Part shown: positions 1 through 6,861 of the stretch, one piece after another
Position numbering within the stretch: position 1 is the stretch's first letter
Layout of the letters: every line of letters starts with the position of its first letter
From: Bacteroidales bacterium
GTDB taxonomy: Bacteria > Bacteroidota > Bacteroidia > Bacteroidales > UBA3663
Direction: 5' to 3'
Assembly (NCBI GenBank): GCA_004557315.1
Contig: SFEH01000017.1
Coordinates: 1 to 34,238, forward strand
DNA: 34,238 nt
Position numbers and translations under genes: made by a program
The notes under the pieces: model-generated
What the model saw: the letters and a program-made list of their open reading frames with translations, nothing else
What the model was told of the DNA's origin: nothing
The model's database searches: none

Positions 1-53
1 GTCAAGGAAGTCGCGTGAGAAGAAGGTCGGTCGTCCATCCAAGGCTAATGTCG

Positions 54-178
54 TCAGCGAACCAAAGGGTTGATAGTACAAACAGTTACAAAACTAGGAA
101 AGTATTGGTAGTAAGCATTCTCCTTAAACTGCTCCACGACCGTCTCGTCTGATACATTGCGAAGATGCTTCAATAACA
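54..178 (-). mobile_element. Decayed DDE transposase fragment (IS5/IS1182-like N-terminal region)
   Basis: Read on the minus strand from about 178 this gives LLLKHLRNVSDE followed by VVEQFKENAYYQYF. That resembles the conserved N-terminal block of IS5/IS1182-type transposases (usual pattern SDE..VE.W.EN.YYQYFCG). The frame ends at a TGA at 54-56, and the sequence after YYQYF does not continue the family pattern, so this is a remnant. A different minus-strand frame without a start (residues YYQPFG, then SLTTLALDG) runs off the left edge. It may belong to a shifted part of the same element or to another gene. The fragment begins inside the last codons of the neighbouring ATPase gene. The family assignment is from remembered motif similarity, not a search. 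Confidence 0.5.
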
Positions 179-1606
179 AAACAGGTCATCCAACGTCACT
201 TGACTTTGTATCATATCCGTCTGTGCGTTCCGTTTAAGACCGTTTGACGTAATAAATGTGAGATGAAGGGCTTTTGTTGTTGAGGTTGCCCGTCGGAAGG
301 ATTCCTTGCGCTCAATAAGCTTTTCCATATAGGATGGTGTAAGTTCAAAGGGAGTTAGGGTGTATTTTATCTCGCAAAGATTTACGATCTGGTCGCGACG
401 GTCCAAAACGAGATCAATCTGTGCTCCCTCTATTCCTTGTTTTTTGTTAGCTTTTTGAATCCACGACGAGACACTTGTTGCCACTCCGGCAATGCCAAGT
501 CGTTGCTTGATGGCTGTGATATGGTGTAGGCACAATTGCTCAAAGGCATATCCGCTCCATGCCCTATGGCGTGGGGAGTCAATTGTTTCACTCCATTGCG
601 TGGCATTGTGTTCGGCATTATCTTTCACCCAATTCAAATAGAATAAGGTGTAAAGGTCGGTCAGCTGGTATATCGCACCTTTGTTTATGTTGCCAAAGGC
701 ATTATATTTCCTGAGAAAATCACATGATATGAGATTGTCGAGAGCTTCGGAGAGCTTTCCCCCATCCGACATTTTGATGGCAGAGGCAAGTTGCTCTCTG
801 GTCATCCCGACTGACTTTTTTGCCAATTGTTCTACAATGCGGCGATATATCGTAGCGTCCTTGAAGAGCGAGCGGAACAGGATGTCATACTCCTTGGATA
901 ATTCCGCACCTTCCTCGAAAAAGAGTTTGTCAATATTGGCCGGCAATCCCATCGACTTGTCTATCATGTCAAGATAATACGGTGTGCCGCCCATTATCAT
1001 ATAGCACTCGGCAATTTGATGATGTGTCCATTCCACACCATTATTGTGCAGGAATTCGGCAGTCTCTCCCAATGTGAATGGTGCAAGATATAGCTTGCGC
1101 GTCACACGGTTGTGCAGTCCTCCCTTGTCGCCAAGCAGCTTGCTCGTCATCCATGTAGTGGCAGAGCCGCACACAATGAGTTTAATGTTGTCTCTTTCCG
1201 ATGCCCATCCGTTCCAAAACAAGTCGAGTGCTCGCAGAAAGTTGGATTTAGGTGTATCAAACCAAGGCAATTCATCAATAAAAATCACAAGCATCCTGTC
1301 AGAAGGCTGTTTTGACAGATAGTCACGCAACTGCGAGAATGCCTCAAACCATGTCTTTGGTTTAGGCCTCTTCTCCCCCGAATAAGCCAAAAGCTGCTCT
1401 TGGAAATAAACCAATAGTTCTGACTTTGGACATTCATATACGCCAGTCATGTAGAAGCAGAACCTGCTTCCCAACAATTTCTTTACGAGAAAGGTCTTAC
1501 CCACTCGTCTGCGTCCATAGACGGCAACAAATTCTGGCTTTGATGAGTTCACGCAATTCATCAAAACCTCCGTTTCCATTCGTCTTCCGATTATTCTCTG
1601 CGACAT
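170..1606 (-). CDS. AAA-family ATPase with C-terminal DUF234 (PD-(D/E)xK-like) domain
   Basis: A 478-residue protein of the 'archaeal ATPase'/DUF234 family common as accessory genes in Bacteroidota. The Walker A motif GRRRVGKT is at residues 31-38, and a Walker B-like segment VIFIDELPW lies near residue 110. A sensor-type segment LIVCGSATTW follows. Near the C-terminus QIDLVLDR then CEIKYT matches the D...ExK pattern of the restriction-endonuclease-like fold reported for DUF234. The cellular role of this family is not settled; a link to mobile elements or nucleic acids is inference. The last residues (LDDLFCY) overlap the transposase remnant, so the natural stop may have been replaced by the insertion. 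Base composition looks more AT-rich than the core genes to the right, fitting acquired DNA. A consensus -7 box lies 52 bp upstream of the start. Confidence 0.85.
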   Translation of the reverse strand: MSQRIIGRRMETEVLMNCVNSSKPEFVAVYGRRRVGKTFLVKKLLGSRFCFYMTGVYECPKSELLVYFQEQLLAYSGEKRPKPKTWFEAFSQLRDYLSKQPSDRMLVIFIDELPWFDTPKSNFLRALDLFWNGWASERDNIKLIVCGSATTWMTSKLLGDKGGLHNRVTRKLYLAPFTLGETAEFLHNNGVEWTHHQIAECYMIMGGTPYYLDMIDKSMGLPANIDKLFFEEGAELSKEYDILFRSLFKDATIYRRIVEQLAKKSVGMTREQLASAIKMSDGGKLSEALDNLISCDFLRKYNAFGNINKGAIYQLTDLYTLFYLNWVKDNAEHNATQWSETIDSPRHRAWSGYAFEQLCLHHITAIKQRLGIAGVATSVSSWIQKANKKQGIEGAQIDLVLDRRDQIVNLCEIKYTLTPFELTPSYMEKLIERKESFRRATSTTKALHLTFITSNGLKRNAQTDMIQSQVTLDDLFCY

Positions 1607-1657
1607 ATCACTATTGTCTTTGGTTTAACATCTTCAATAACTTATATAAAGTTTCTG

Positions 1658-1665
1658 CAAATATA
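1658..1665 (-). promoter_or_regulatory. -7 promoter box of the AAA ATPase gene
   Basis: On the minus strand the sequence is TATATTTG, a full match to the Bacteroidota -7 consensus TAnnTTTG. It predicts a 5' leader of roughly 45 nt. No clear -33 TTTG is visible; the upstream stretch is T-rich. Confidence 0.55.
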
Positions 1666-1751
1666 GTGTTAATTTCGTAAAAAAGCGCGATAGTAGTGCG
1701 AAATCTATGTTTTTTTAACACATTCCGCACCATTATCGCATCAGTAAGGTA

Positions 1752-1883
1752 TAATTTTGTCACTAATGTGTCTTCGTGTAGAAGGACGAAGCCTGCCCAA
1801 CTGATATTGTATAAGAACACCCTTAACTGGAGTCTGCTCTTATACATGAAGATGAACACCACATGCTTCGGAGCACAAGAGAA
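1752..1883 (+). other. Intergenic stretch with plus-strand -7 box and hairpin; possible small RNA
   Basis: The 340-bp gap between the ATPase start (1606) and the HAD gene end (1947) contains no convincing gene. A plus-strand box TAATTTTG (1752-1759) matches the -7 consensus. Downstream an 8-bp perfect inverted repeat, GTATAAGA at 1809-1816 and TCTTATAC at 1838-1845, encloses a 21-nt loop. The next structure on the right is the minus-strand terminator hairpin at 1891-1920. A short structured transcript is possible, but nothing here proves one, and the signal may simply be intergenic DNA. Confidence 0.2.
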
Positions 1884-1920
1884 AGAAAAATCCCAGCTGA
1901 ACACTTGTTTCTGGCTGGGA
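1884..1920 (-). terminator. Rho-independent terminator of the lipid head-group operon
   Basis: Perfect 7-bp stem TCCCAGC (1891-1897) with GCTGGGA (1914-1920). On the minus strand it is followed by a run of T residues, so it would end transcripts coming from the HAD phosphatase gene 26 bp upstream. Confidence 0.7.
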
Positions 1921-1946
1921 TAATATTTAGTAATGAATAAGAAAAA

Positions 1947-2708
1947 TCACAGAATATCGTAGAGCTGGAGGAGGCTGGTGACGCTTGGTTCGTACTCAAT
2001 GTCATTGTCTTTGGAGTTCCAGCTGACACCCTTGATCCAGATGCCTTTGCAACCAAGCTTGACAGCTGGCTCGATGTCCTTGCGGAAGTTGTCGCCGATG
2101 GCATAGATCTCTTCGGGCGGGAAGCCGAGCTTGTCGATGGCAAGCTGGAAGATCTCTGGGTCGGGCTTGCGCACGCCTACAACGGCAGAGTCGATGACGT
2201 GGCGGAAACAGCGGAGAAGGCCGAAGTCCTGGAGCACAGCACTCAGGTTGCCATAGAAATTGCTGACGAGAGCACAGTCATACTTTTCGCAGAAATGCTC
2301 GATGATAGGAGCTGCCTCCATGGTGCAGCGACGTGCATAGTCGTAGCAATGTCCGGCAATGACATCGGCAAAATGTGTGGTCAGGTCGTTCAAGTCCTCC
2401 ACGATAGGCACCTCGCCCTCGGAGAACACCCTCAGGGTCGTATTCAGAATGTCTTCGCTCAATGCTCCCTGCTGAAGGAGGTAATTGAGCTGAATGCCAA
2501 CGCGGGCCTGCATCAGCTCATAGAAATTGTATTCTGGCTGAACGGCAGGGGTAAACGCCAAAAATCGTTCGGTATAAATATATGCCTCACGGAACTGCTC
2601 TTTGGTCACAGGGAGCGAACAGTTGCAATAGCCCTCCCAGATGACTTCCGACCAATGCTTGCCATTACTATCAATGGTTGCACCGTAATCAATTATTATT
2701 CCTTTCAT
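1947..2708 (-). CDS. HAD-superfamily phosphatase
   Basis: A 253-residue haloacid-dehalogenase-fold hydrolase. Motif I is DYGAT, with the nucleophile Asp7. The residue two positions later, normally the general acid/base Asp, is Gly9. Motif II is the Ser149-Asn150 pair, motif III Lys181 in VRKPDPE, and motif IV Asp206 with Asp211 in GDNFRKD, so metal and phosphate binding should be intact. The start codon overlaps the stop of the upstream CDP-alcohol phosphatidyltransferase gene as ATGA, indicating translational coupling. It is the last gene of a three-gene operon. The inferred role is removal of a phosphate from a product of the two upstream enzymes; the substrate cannot be read from sequence. 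The Asp-to-Gly change in motif I could slow the phospho-aspartate step or mark a subfamily. Confidence 0.85.
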   Translation of the reverse strand: MKGIIIDYGATIDSNGKHWSEVIWEGYCNCSLPVTKEQFREAYIYTERFLAFTPAVQPEYNFYELMQARVGIQLNYLLQQGALSEDILNTTLRVFSEGEVPIVEDLNDLTTHFADVIAGHCYDYARRCTMEAAPIIEHFCEKYDCALVSNFYGNLSAVLQDFGLLRCFRHVIDSAVVGVRKPDPEIFQLAIDKLGFPPEEIYAIGDNFRKDIEPAVKLGCKGIWIKGVSWNSKDNDIEYEPSVTSLLQLYDIL

Positions 2709-3652
2709 ATTTTAGTTTTTAATATTGTCTTGCAAATGTGCTCATGCCTGTATGCCATATAGACGAGGATGAGGTTGAACACCGTCAGTTCGCATATCAG
2801 GTAGAGCCAAGGGCGATGGACGAGTATCGACACGAAGAGTGTGATGGCTCTCCAGTTGTAGGTCAATACATTGGTCCACTTCATCAGAGGCAGGGTTGCT
2901 TGGCGCATCTGCGCTCTGAAGGTGTCGCTTATCTCGTCGCCCTGTTGGCCGTCAAGTCTTGCTCTCAATGCCGTCATGTGCGGATTGAGCTTTTCCTGCA
3001 GCACCGTATATCGCCAGTAGAACCACAAGAACACCTTGCGCACGGGTTCGTCGGCAATTCGCACTTCGCCCAGTTCGGCTGCCACGGCTTCGGATGTGTC
3101 GAGCTCACTGCCTCGCTTCCCATTGACGAAGAAGAGATGGAACTGGCGGTAATGGTCGGCAAAGGCTGCCTGGAGTGCGTGGCTGGCAGCTGCTCCTACG
3201 GCCAGAACCCATATCAACGAGCCCCAATGCGGCATGAGCCTCAAGGCAATGCACACATAGATGGAGGCAAACCACAGGTCGCTCGACACACCATCGAGGA
3301 TGCGTCCCAGCCGCGAATAACTCTTGGTCATGCGAGCCAGCTGTCCGTCGGCACTGTCGCACACATCGGCCATGACAAGAAGCATCATGCCAAGAAGGTT
3401 GAGAAGCAGGTTGTCGGGATAGATGAGCAAACCGCTCGCTATGCCGAGGAAGATGCCGAAGATGGTGATGGCATTGGGCGTGACGTGCAGCTTCTCGCAC
3501 ATCAGGGCAACCATGAACCCGACCGGACGGTAGAACCACAGGTCGATGGTCTCTTCGGTGTCGCTATGCTTCAAGGTCGATAAGTATCGCTCGCGCAATT
3601 GCTTCAGAGGCTTCATTTTGACAGACTGAATAACTTGGCCAATCATTGACAT
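2705..3652 (-). CDS. CDP-alcohol phosphatidyltransferase family membrane enzyme
   Basis: A 315-residue integral membrane protein. Family members swap CMP from a CDP-linked alcohol or lipid for a second alcohol, as in phosphatidylinositol-phosphate or phosphatidylglycerol-phosphate synthesis. The signature is visible: Asp99, Asp102-Gly103, Ala106-Arg107, Gly116, Asp120 and Asp125. The final Asp is five positions after Asp120 instead of the usual four. Hydrophobic segments flank this motif (about residues 60-95 and 125-160) and recur near the C-terminus. The first possible Met is at 3652 and another is at 3616; both overlap the end of the upstream gene (3564), and 3616 lacks the weakly hydrophobic leader. 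Coupled by ATGA to the HAD phosphatase. The inferred partner is the CDP-alcohol made by the upstream nucleotidyltransferase. Confidence 0.85.
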   Translation of the reverse strand: MSMIGQVIQSVKMKPLKQLRERYLSTLKHSDTEETIDLWFYRPVGFMVALMCEKLHVTPNAITIFGIFLGIASGLLIYPDNLLLNLLGMMLLVMADVCDSADGQLARMTKSYSRLGRILDGVSSDLWFASIYVCIALRLMPHWGSLIWVLAVGAAASHALQAAFADHYRQFHLFFVNGKRGSELDTSEAVAAELGEVRIADEPVRKVFLWFYWRYTVLQEKLNPHMTALRARLDGQQGDEISDTFRAQMRQATLPLMKWTNVLTYNWRAITLFVSILVHRPWLYLICELTVFNLILVYMAYRHEHICKTILKTKI

Positions 3653-5069
3653 CTATGACTTTCATCTCGCCCGACTCGCTGACGATGTAGTCAACGCCGA
3701 ATATCTGCAGATCGAGCGTCTGCGAGATCCTGACAAGGCTCTCGCGCAGTGATGGCTCATCGACTTGCGCACAAGGCTCACCCTGCGGACAAGACCAATG
3801 GAGAGACAGGAGCTGCGAGCTGCGGTCGGCAACGGCATAGGCCTTGAGCAGTGTGCCTCGCTGATGGCGCATCACCACAATGTCATGCACCCGCTGACGA
3901 GCGAAGTCGGAGTAGGCCGATTCTGCTTCGGCCAGGGTAGCTGCATAGCGCACGTCATCGGCCGTGTGCCCATTGGTTCGCATCGCCTTCACCCAGCAAG
4001 GGAGAAGTTCGGGCGATGGGCTGGTGGCAAACTCGGGCACGCTTATTCCTGCCTTGGCGAGCAACGACAGCGTGAGGCTGCGGCTGGTGGAAACCGTGCC
4101 TATGCCTTGCAAGCTGTTGATGGCTCGTGCTTTTGCCTCGGCAATCTGTTGCAGGCTCTGCTGTCGGCGTTCCATTCCGACGACGAGCCGATAGCTGTCG
4201 ATGTCGGTGTCGGGCAGCCGGTCTTCATCGACCAACTTACACTCCACCTCGGGCGCTTGCTCGCTGAACCTGCTGTATGCCAGTTCGATGATCCTTCGGT
4301 CGTGGGCAATCTTGCCTGGAGAATATTCCTCGGCTCGCGTCACGAACAGCACTTTGGGCTTGAGGAAACAGGCTGCCTTGGCAAGGTCGGATGCATGATC
4401 GACATCCATGATCTTGGGGAAGACCCACGCCTCGATGTCAAGTCGTGCGCTGATGAGCGCCCTCTGGAAATTGCGCATCCTGCTCATGCCCTCTTCGATG
4501 CATTGGCGCAGGATTGGGAACGCCACATCGGTGCGAAGACAATAGATGCCGCCCGACACATAAGGGAAGATGCCCTGATCGTGGAAGCCGACAATGCGGC
4601 TGCCATGAGTCTCGACATAGAGCGGCTTCTCATCTTCGACGAAAGGGGTAACGGCAAAACAGCCATCCTTATCGCTCAGAGATTCAGCATGTCGGATGAA
4701 ATCGGCAAACTGATGCTCGCGGAAGATGGTATCGACAGTGGTCAGGCACACCATATCGGCATCGATGACCTGCGACAGGCAGTAGAAACTATGCATCGAA
4801 CTTGGAGTGGATTCGACTATTAGGCGGAACTTGCCAATGCCCAATGATTGCAAAACTGCGTCGGTGAGCCATTGTTCGAGAAAAAGCCTCACTGACTCCA
4901 TTTCAGTATTGACAATCACACTTATCGACTCTGCCTTGTTTCTGGCAAAAATCCTGATGAGGCGTTCGATCATCGGAACGCCATTGATGGGCAGAAGCGG
5001 TTTCGGCACAGAAATGCCTTCCTTTGCCAGTCTCGAACCCTCGCCAGCGGCAATTATTGCATAATGCAT
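3564..5069 (-). CDS. Nucleotidyltransferase fused to an ATP-grasp-like domain
   Basis: A 501-residue protein starting at 5069, where AIIAAGEGSR begins almost at once; upstream Met codons are rejected because they precede the promoter. Residues 1 to about 235 form a nucleotidyltransferase of the sugar/polyol-phosphate type: GEGSR at 9-13, PKPLLP at 22-27, TTVDTIF as the metal-binding region, and SGGIYCL near 172. Residues about 238-501 resemble an ATP-grasp enzyme: a LAKAGISVPEF segment, a Lys-containing GTLLKAYAV strand, then FGVDYIV and VIDVNDWPSY, which match the Asp/Asn metal-binding end of RimK- or inositol-kinase-like ATP-grasps. The likely first reaction makes a CDP- (or other NDP-) alcohol for the downstream CDP-alcohol phosphatidyltransferase. 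The ATP-grasp half could be a kinase or a ligase; its substrate is unknown. First gene of the operon. Confidence 0.75.
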   Translation of the reverse strand: MHYAIIAAGEGSRLAKEGISVPKPLLPINGVPMIERLIRIFARNKAESISVIVNTEMESVRLFLEQWLTDAVLQSLGIGKFRLIVESTPSSMHSFYCLSQVIDADMVCLTTVDTIFREHQFADFIRHAESLSDKDGCFAVTPFVEDEKPLYVETHGSRIVGFHDQGIFPYVSGGIYCLRTDVAFPILRQCIEEGMSRMRNFQRALISARLDIEAWVFPKIMDVDHASDLAKAACFLKPKVLFVTRAEEYSPGKIAHDRRIIELAYSRFSEQAPEVECKLVDEDRLPDTDIDSYRLVVGMERRQQSLQQIAEAKARAINSLQGIGTVSTSRSLTLSLLAKAGISVPEFATSPSPELLPCWVKAMRTNGHTADDVRYAATLAEAESAYSDFARQRVHDIVVMRHQRGTLLKAYAVADRSSQLLSLHWSCPQGEPCAQVDEPSLRESLVRISQTLDLQIFGVDYIVSESGEMKVIDVNDWPSYSVCQNEASEAIARAILIDLEA

Positions 5070-5106
5070 AAGTTTACGTTTTTTATCCACGATGCCATAT
5101 ACGGCA

Positions 5107-5114
5107 CAAAGATA
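5107..5114 (-). promoter_or_regulatory. -7 promoter box of the lipid head-group operon
   Basis: Minus-strand TATCTTTG, a full match to TAnnTTTG. It lies 38 bp upstream of the chosen start at 5069, which supports that start over Met codons further upstream. Confidence 0.6.
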
Positions 5115-5239
5115 TGCTTTTTTTATTAATCTTATACTAAAATTGTTAAAAATCATACAAAAAAGATATATTTAGTAAAAAAATCATGATGTAAATCAAT
5201 ATTTTTAAAAAATTTGATTATGAATTGCGATTTTTTGAT

Positions 5240-5247
5240 GATATTTG
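5240..5247 (+). promoter_or_regulatory. Probable -7 box of the histone-like gene
   Basis: GATATTTG matches the TAnnTTTG consensus at five of six fixed positions. A TTTG at 5213-5216 could be the -33 element, though the 23-bp spacing is slightly long. The start codon follows about 50 bp downstream. Confidence 0.4.
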
Positions 5248-5296
5248 CAGCGAACATTTTGTTCAAACAGTACAAATCAACTAACAGAATCACAAA

Positions 5297-5473
5297 ATGG
5301 AGGAATTAGTAAAGCAAATCGATGCCATCTATGCTGAATTCAAGAAAGATGCAGAGGCGCAGATGGTTAAGGGCAACAAGGCTGCTGGTCTTCGTGCCCG
5401 CAAGGCCGCTTTGACCATCACTGGGCTTATGAAAGAATTCCGTAAAGTTTCGAATGAAGCCACAAAAGCGTAA
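5297..5473 (+). CDS. Histone H1-like small DNA-binding protein (Hc1 family)
   Basis: A 58-residue basic protein, MEELVKQIDAIYAEFKKD at the start and GNKAAGLRARKAAL then LMKEFRKVS further on. This matches the short 'histone H1-like' proteins (Hc1 family) widespread in Bacteroidota. The family is thought to bind DNA through the Lys/Arg-rich half and help compact the nucleoid; no enzymatic motif is present. The gene is monocistronic: it has a probable promoter at 5240, and a strong terminator begins 21 bp after the stop. It is divergent from the lipid head-group operon. Confidence 0.85.
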   Translation: MEELVKQIDAIYAEFKKDAEAQMVKGNKAAGLRARKAALTITGLMKEFRKVSNEATKA

Positions 5474-5493
5474 GCCAGACAAACGGAGGAATT

Positions 5494-5529
5494 GAAGCAT
5501 CCATGGAAAACATCGGTGCTTCTTTTTTT
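5494..5529 (+). terminator. Terminator of the histone-like gene
   Basis: Stem GAAGCA (5494-5499) with TGCTTC (5517-5522), followed by a run of seven T residues. Confidence 0.8.
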
Positions 5530-5570
5530 GTGGTTACTGTCAAGATGTAGTGCGACAGCTGTTGTCTTGT

Positions 5571-5643
5571 TAATGCAATAATTATCTTTTAGTGCAATAA
5601 ATATTTTTTAATGCAATAAATATCTCATTAATGCTATAAATAC
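5571..5643 (+). repeat. Four tandem copies of a 19-20 bp AT-rich repeat
   Basis: Copies start at 5571, 5590, 5609 and 5629 with consensus TAATGCAATAAATAT; single-base variants are AG for AA in copy 2 and CTATA for CAATA in copy 4. Spacing of 19, 19 and 20 bp is close to two helical turns. The array ends about ten bases before the GTG start of the DUF4105 gene, where operators would be expected. Function unknown. Confidence 0.8.
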
Positions 5644-5652
5644 TTGAAATAA

Positions 5653-6861
5653 GTGAAACGATTCTTTCTTTCTCTCATCATACTTGCCTCCTCGCTCCTT
5701 TCGGCAAAGGCACAGATCATCTTTTCCGATTCGACAGAAATCAGCCTGCTCACATGCGACATGGGTGCCGAATCATACGAGCGTTTCGGTCATACGGGTG
5801 TGCGCATCAACGACCTGAAAAGCGGGCAGGATATTGTATTTCACTGGGGTGTATATGACTTCAGCGAACCTTACTTTGTATTGAAATTCATAAAGGGCAT
5901 AACCGACTATCAGATAGGAGCTTGCTACACTTCCGACTTCATCGGCCAATACAGGCGCAGAGGCTTGGGAATGAGTGAGCAGAAGCTCGATCTCGACAGT
6001 CGGCAGAGAGCGCAAGCTATAGCTGCCATTCTCGACAACTACAGGCCAGAGAACCGCAGGTATCGCTACAGCTATTTCTTCGACAACTGCGCGACTCGTC
6101 CGTTTGATGTCATCAATGCTGCCACTGGCAATGCCATTGCCTATGACACGACATGGATTGCGCCAGTCACTCTGCGCGACCTGCTTCAGGAGAAGACCTC
6201 GACCAACAACTGGCTCGACTTCGGCATCTCGCTCGCTGTTGCCTCACGAAGCGACCGGAGGGCATCGTTCAGGGAACAGATGTTCCTGCCCGACTATCTT
6301 GCCCGAGCCTATGACAATGCCTCCATCGATGGACACAAGCTGGTCAAGGGTGAGCCTGTCGGGCTGCTCGTCACTACGCCCGAGGTGCAGGCTCTCATCG
6401 ACGATCAGCCTACACTGCTATCGCCCAACGTGGTGTTCAGCGTCCTCTTTTTCGTGATGACTGCAATGGTAGTGATGGCGTGGCGTAAAAAGAGCCGAGG
6501 CTGGCAACTTGCCGTCACCGCAACCTCAAGCCTCATGCTTGCCGCAACAGGCATCACAGGCTGCATCATCTGGTTCCTCAACTTCTTCTCACTGCATCCA
6601 GCAGTCGATCAGAATGTCAATTGTCTATGGCTTTTGCCGACAAATGTGGTTTTTGCAGCAATAATTTGGCAAAAGTCAGCAAAAAAAGTCAATCGTATTT
6701 ACTTTTTTATTATCTTTGCACTCATTATCGCGTATGCGGTAGTTAATTTTGGGTGGATGCATCAGTATTTCAACCCAGCTTTCGTGCCACTCTTCGGTGC
6801 TATCATCGTGATGTGTGGACATCATATTTTCGCAGACAGAAATGAAAAAAAACTCATATAA
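5653..6861 (+). CDS. DUF4105 / Lnb_N-domain membrane protein
   Basis: A 402-residue protein with GTG start. A signal peptide covers residues 1-20 (SAKA then Gln). The periplasmic domain carries the family hallmarks: Gly46-His47 in RFGHTGVRI, His64-Trp65, and FFDNCATRP with Cys146. The His and Cys pair suggests a papain/NlpC-like thiol enzyme. Four or five hydrophobic segments follow from about residue 258 to 393. Pfam calls this domain Lnb_N, linked to N-acylation of lipoproteins, so a role in lipoprotein maturation at the inner membrane is plausible but not shown here. The gene overlaps the next one by 20 bp, giving an operon with the phosphatase-fold protein and probably secA. A four-copy repeat array lies directly upstream. 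Confidence 0.8.
   Translation: MKRFFLSLIILASSLLSAKAQIIFSDSTEISLLTCDMGAESYERFGHTGVRINDLKSGQDIVFHWGVYDFSEPYFVLKFIKGITDYQIGACYTSDFIGQYRRRGLGMSEQKLDLDSRQRAQAIAAILDNYRPENRRYRYSYFFDNCATRPFDVINAATGNAIAYDTTWIAPVTLRDLLQEKTSTNNWLDFGISLAVASRSDRRASFREQMFLPDYLARAYDNASIDGHKLVKGEPVGLLVTTPEVQALIDDQPTLLSPNVVFSVLFFVMTAMVVMAWRKKSRGWQLAVTATSSLMLAATGITGCIIWFLNFFSLHPAVDQNVNCLWLLPTNVVFAAIIWQKSAKKVNRIYFFIIFALIIAYAVVNFGWMHQYFNPAFVPLFGAIIVMCGHHIFADRNEKKLI

Noticed and set aside
2738..4823. Long plus-strand open frames (2738-3583 and 3765-4823) opposite the lipid head-group operon
   Set aside because: They are antisense to strongly supported genes, have no recognisable domains, and arise from the codon bias of the real genes.
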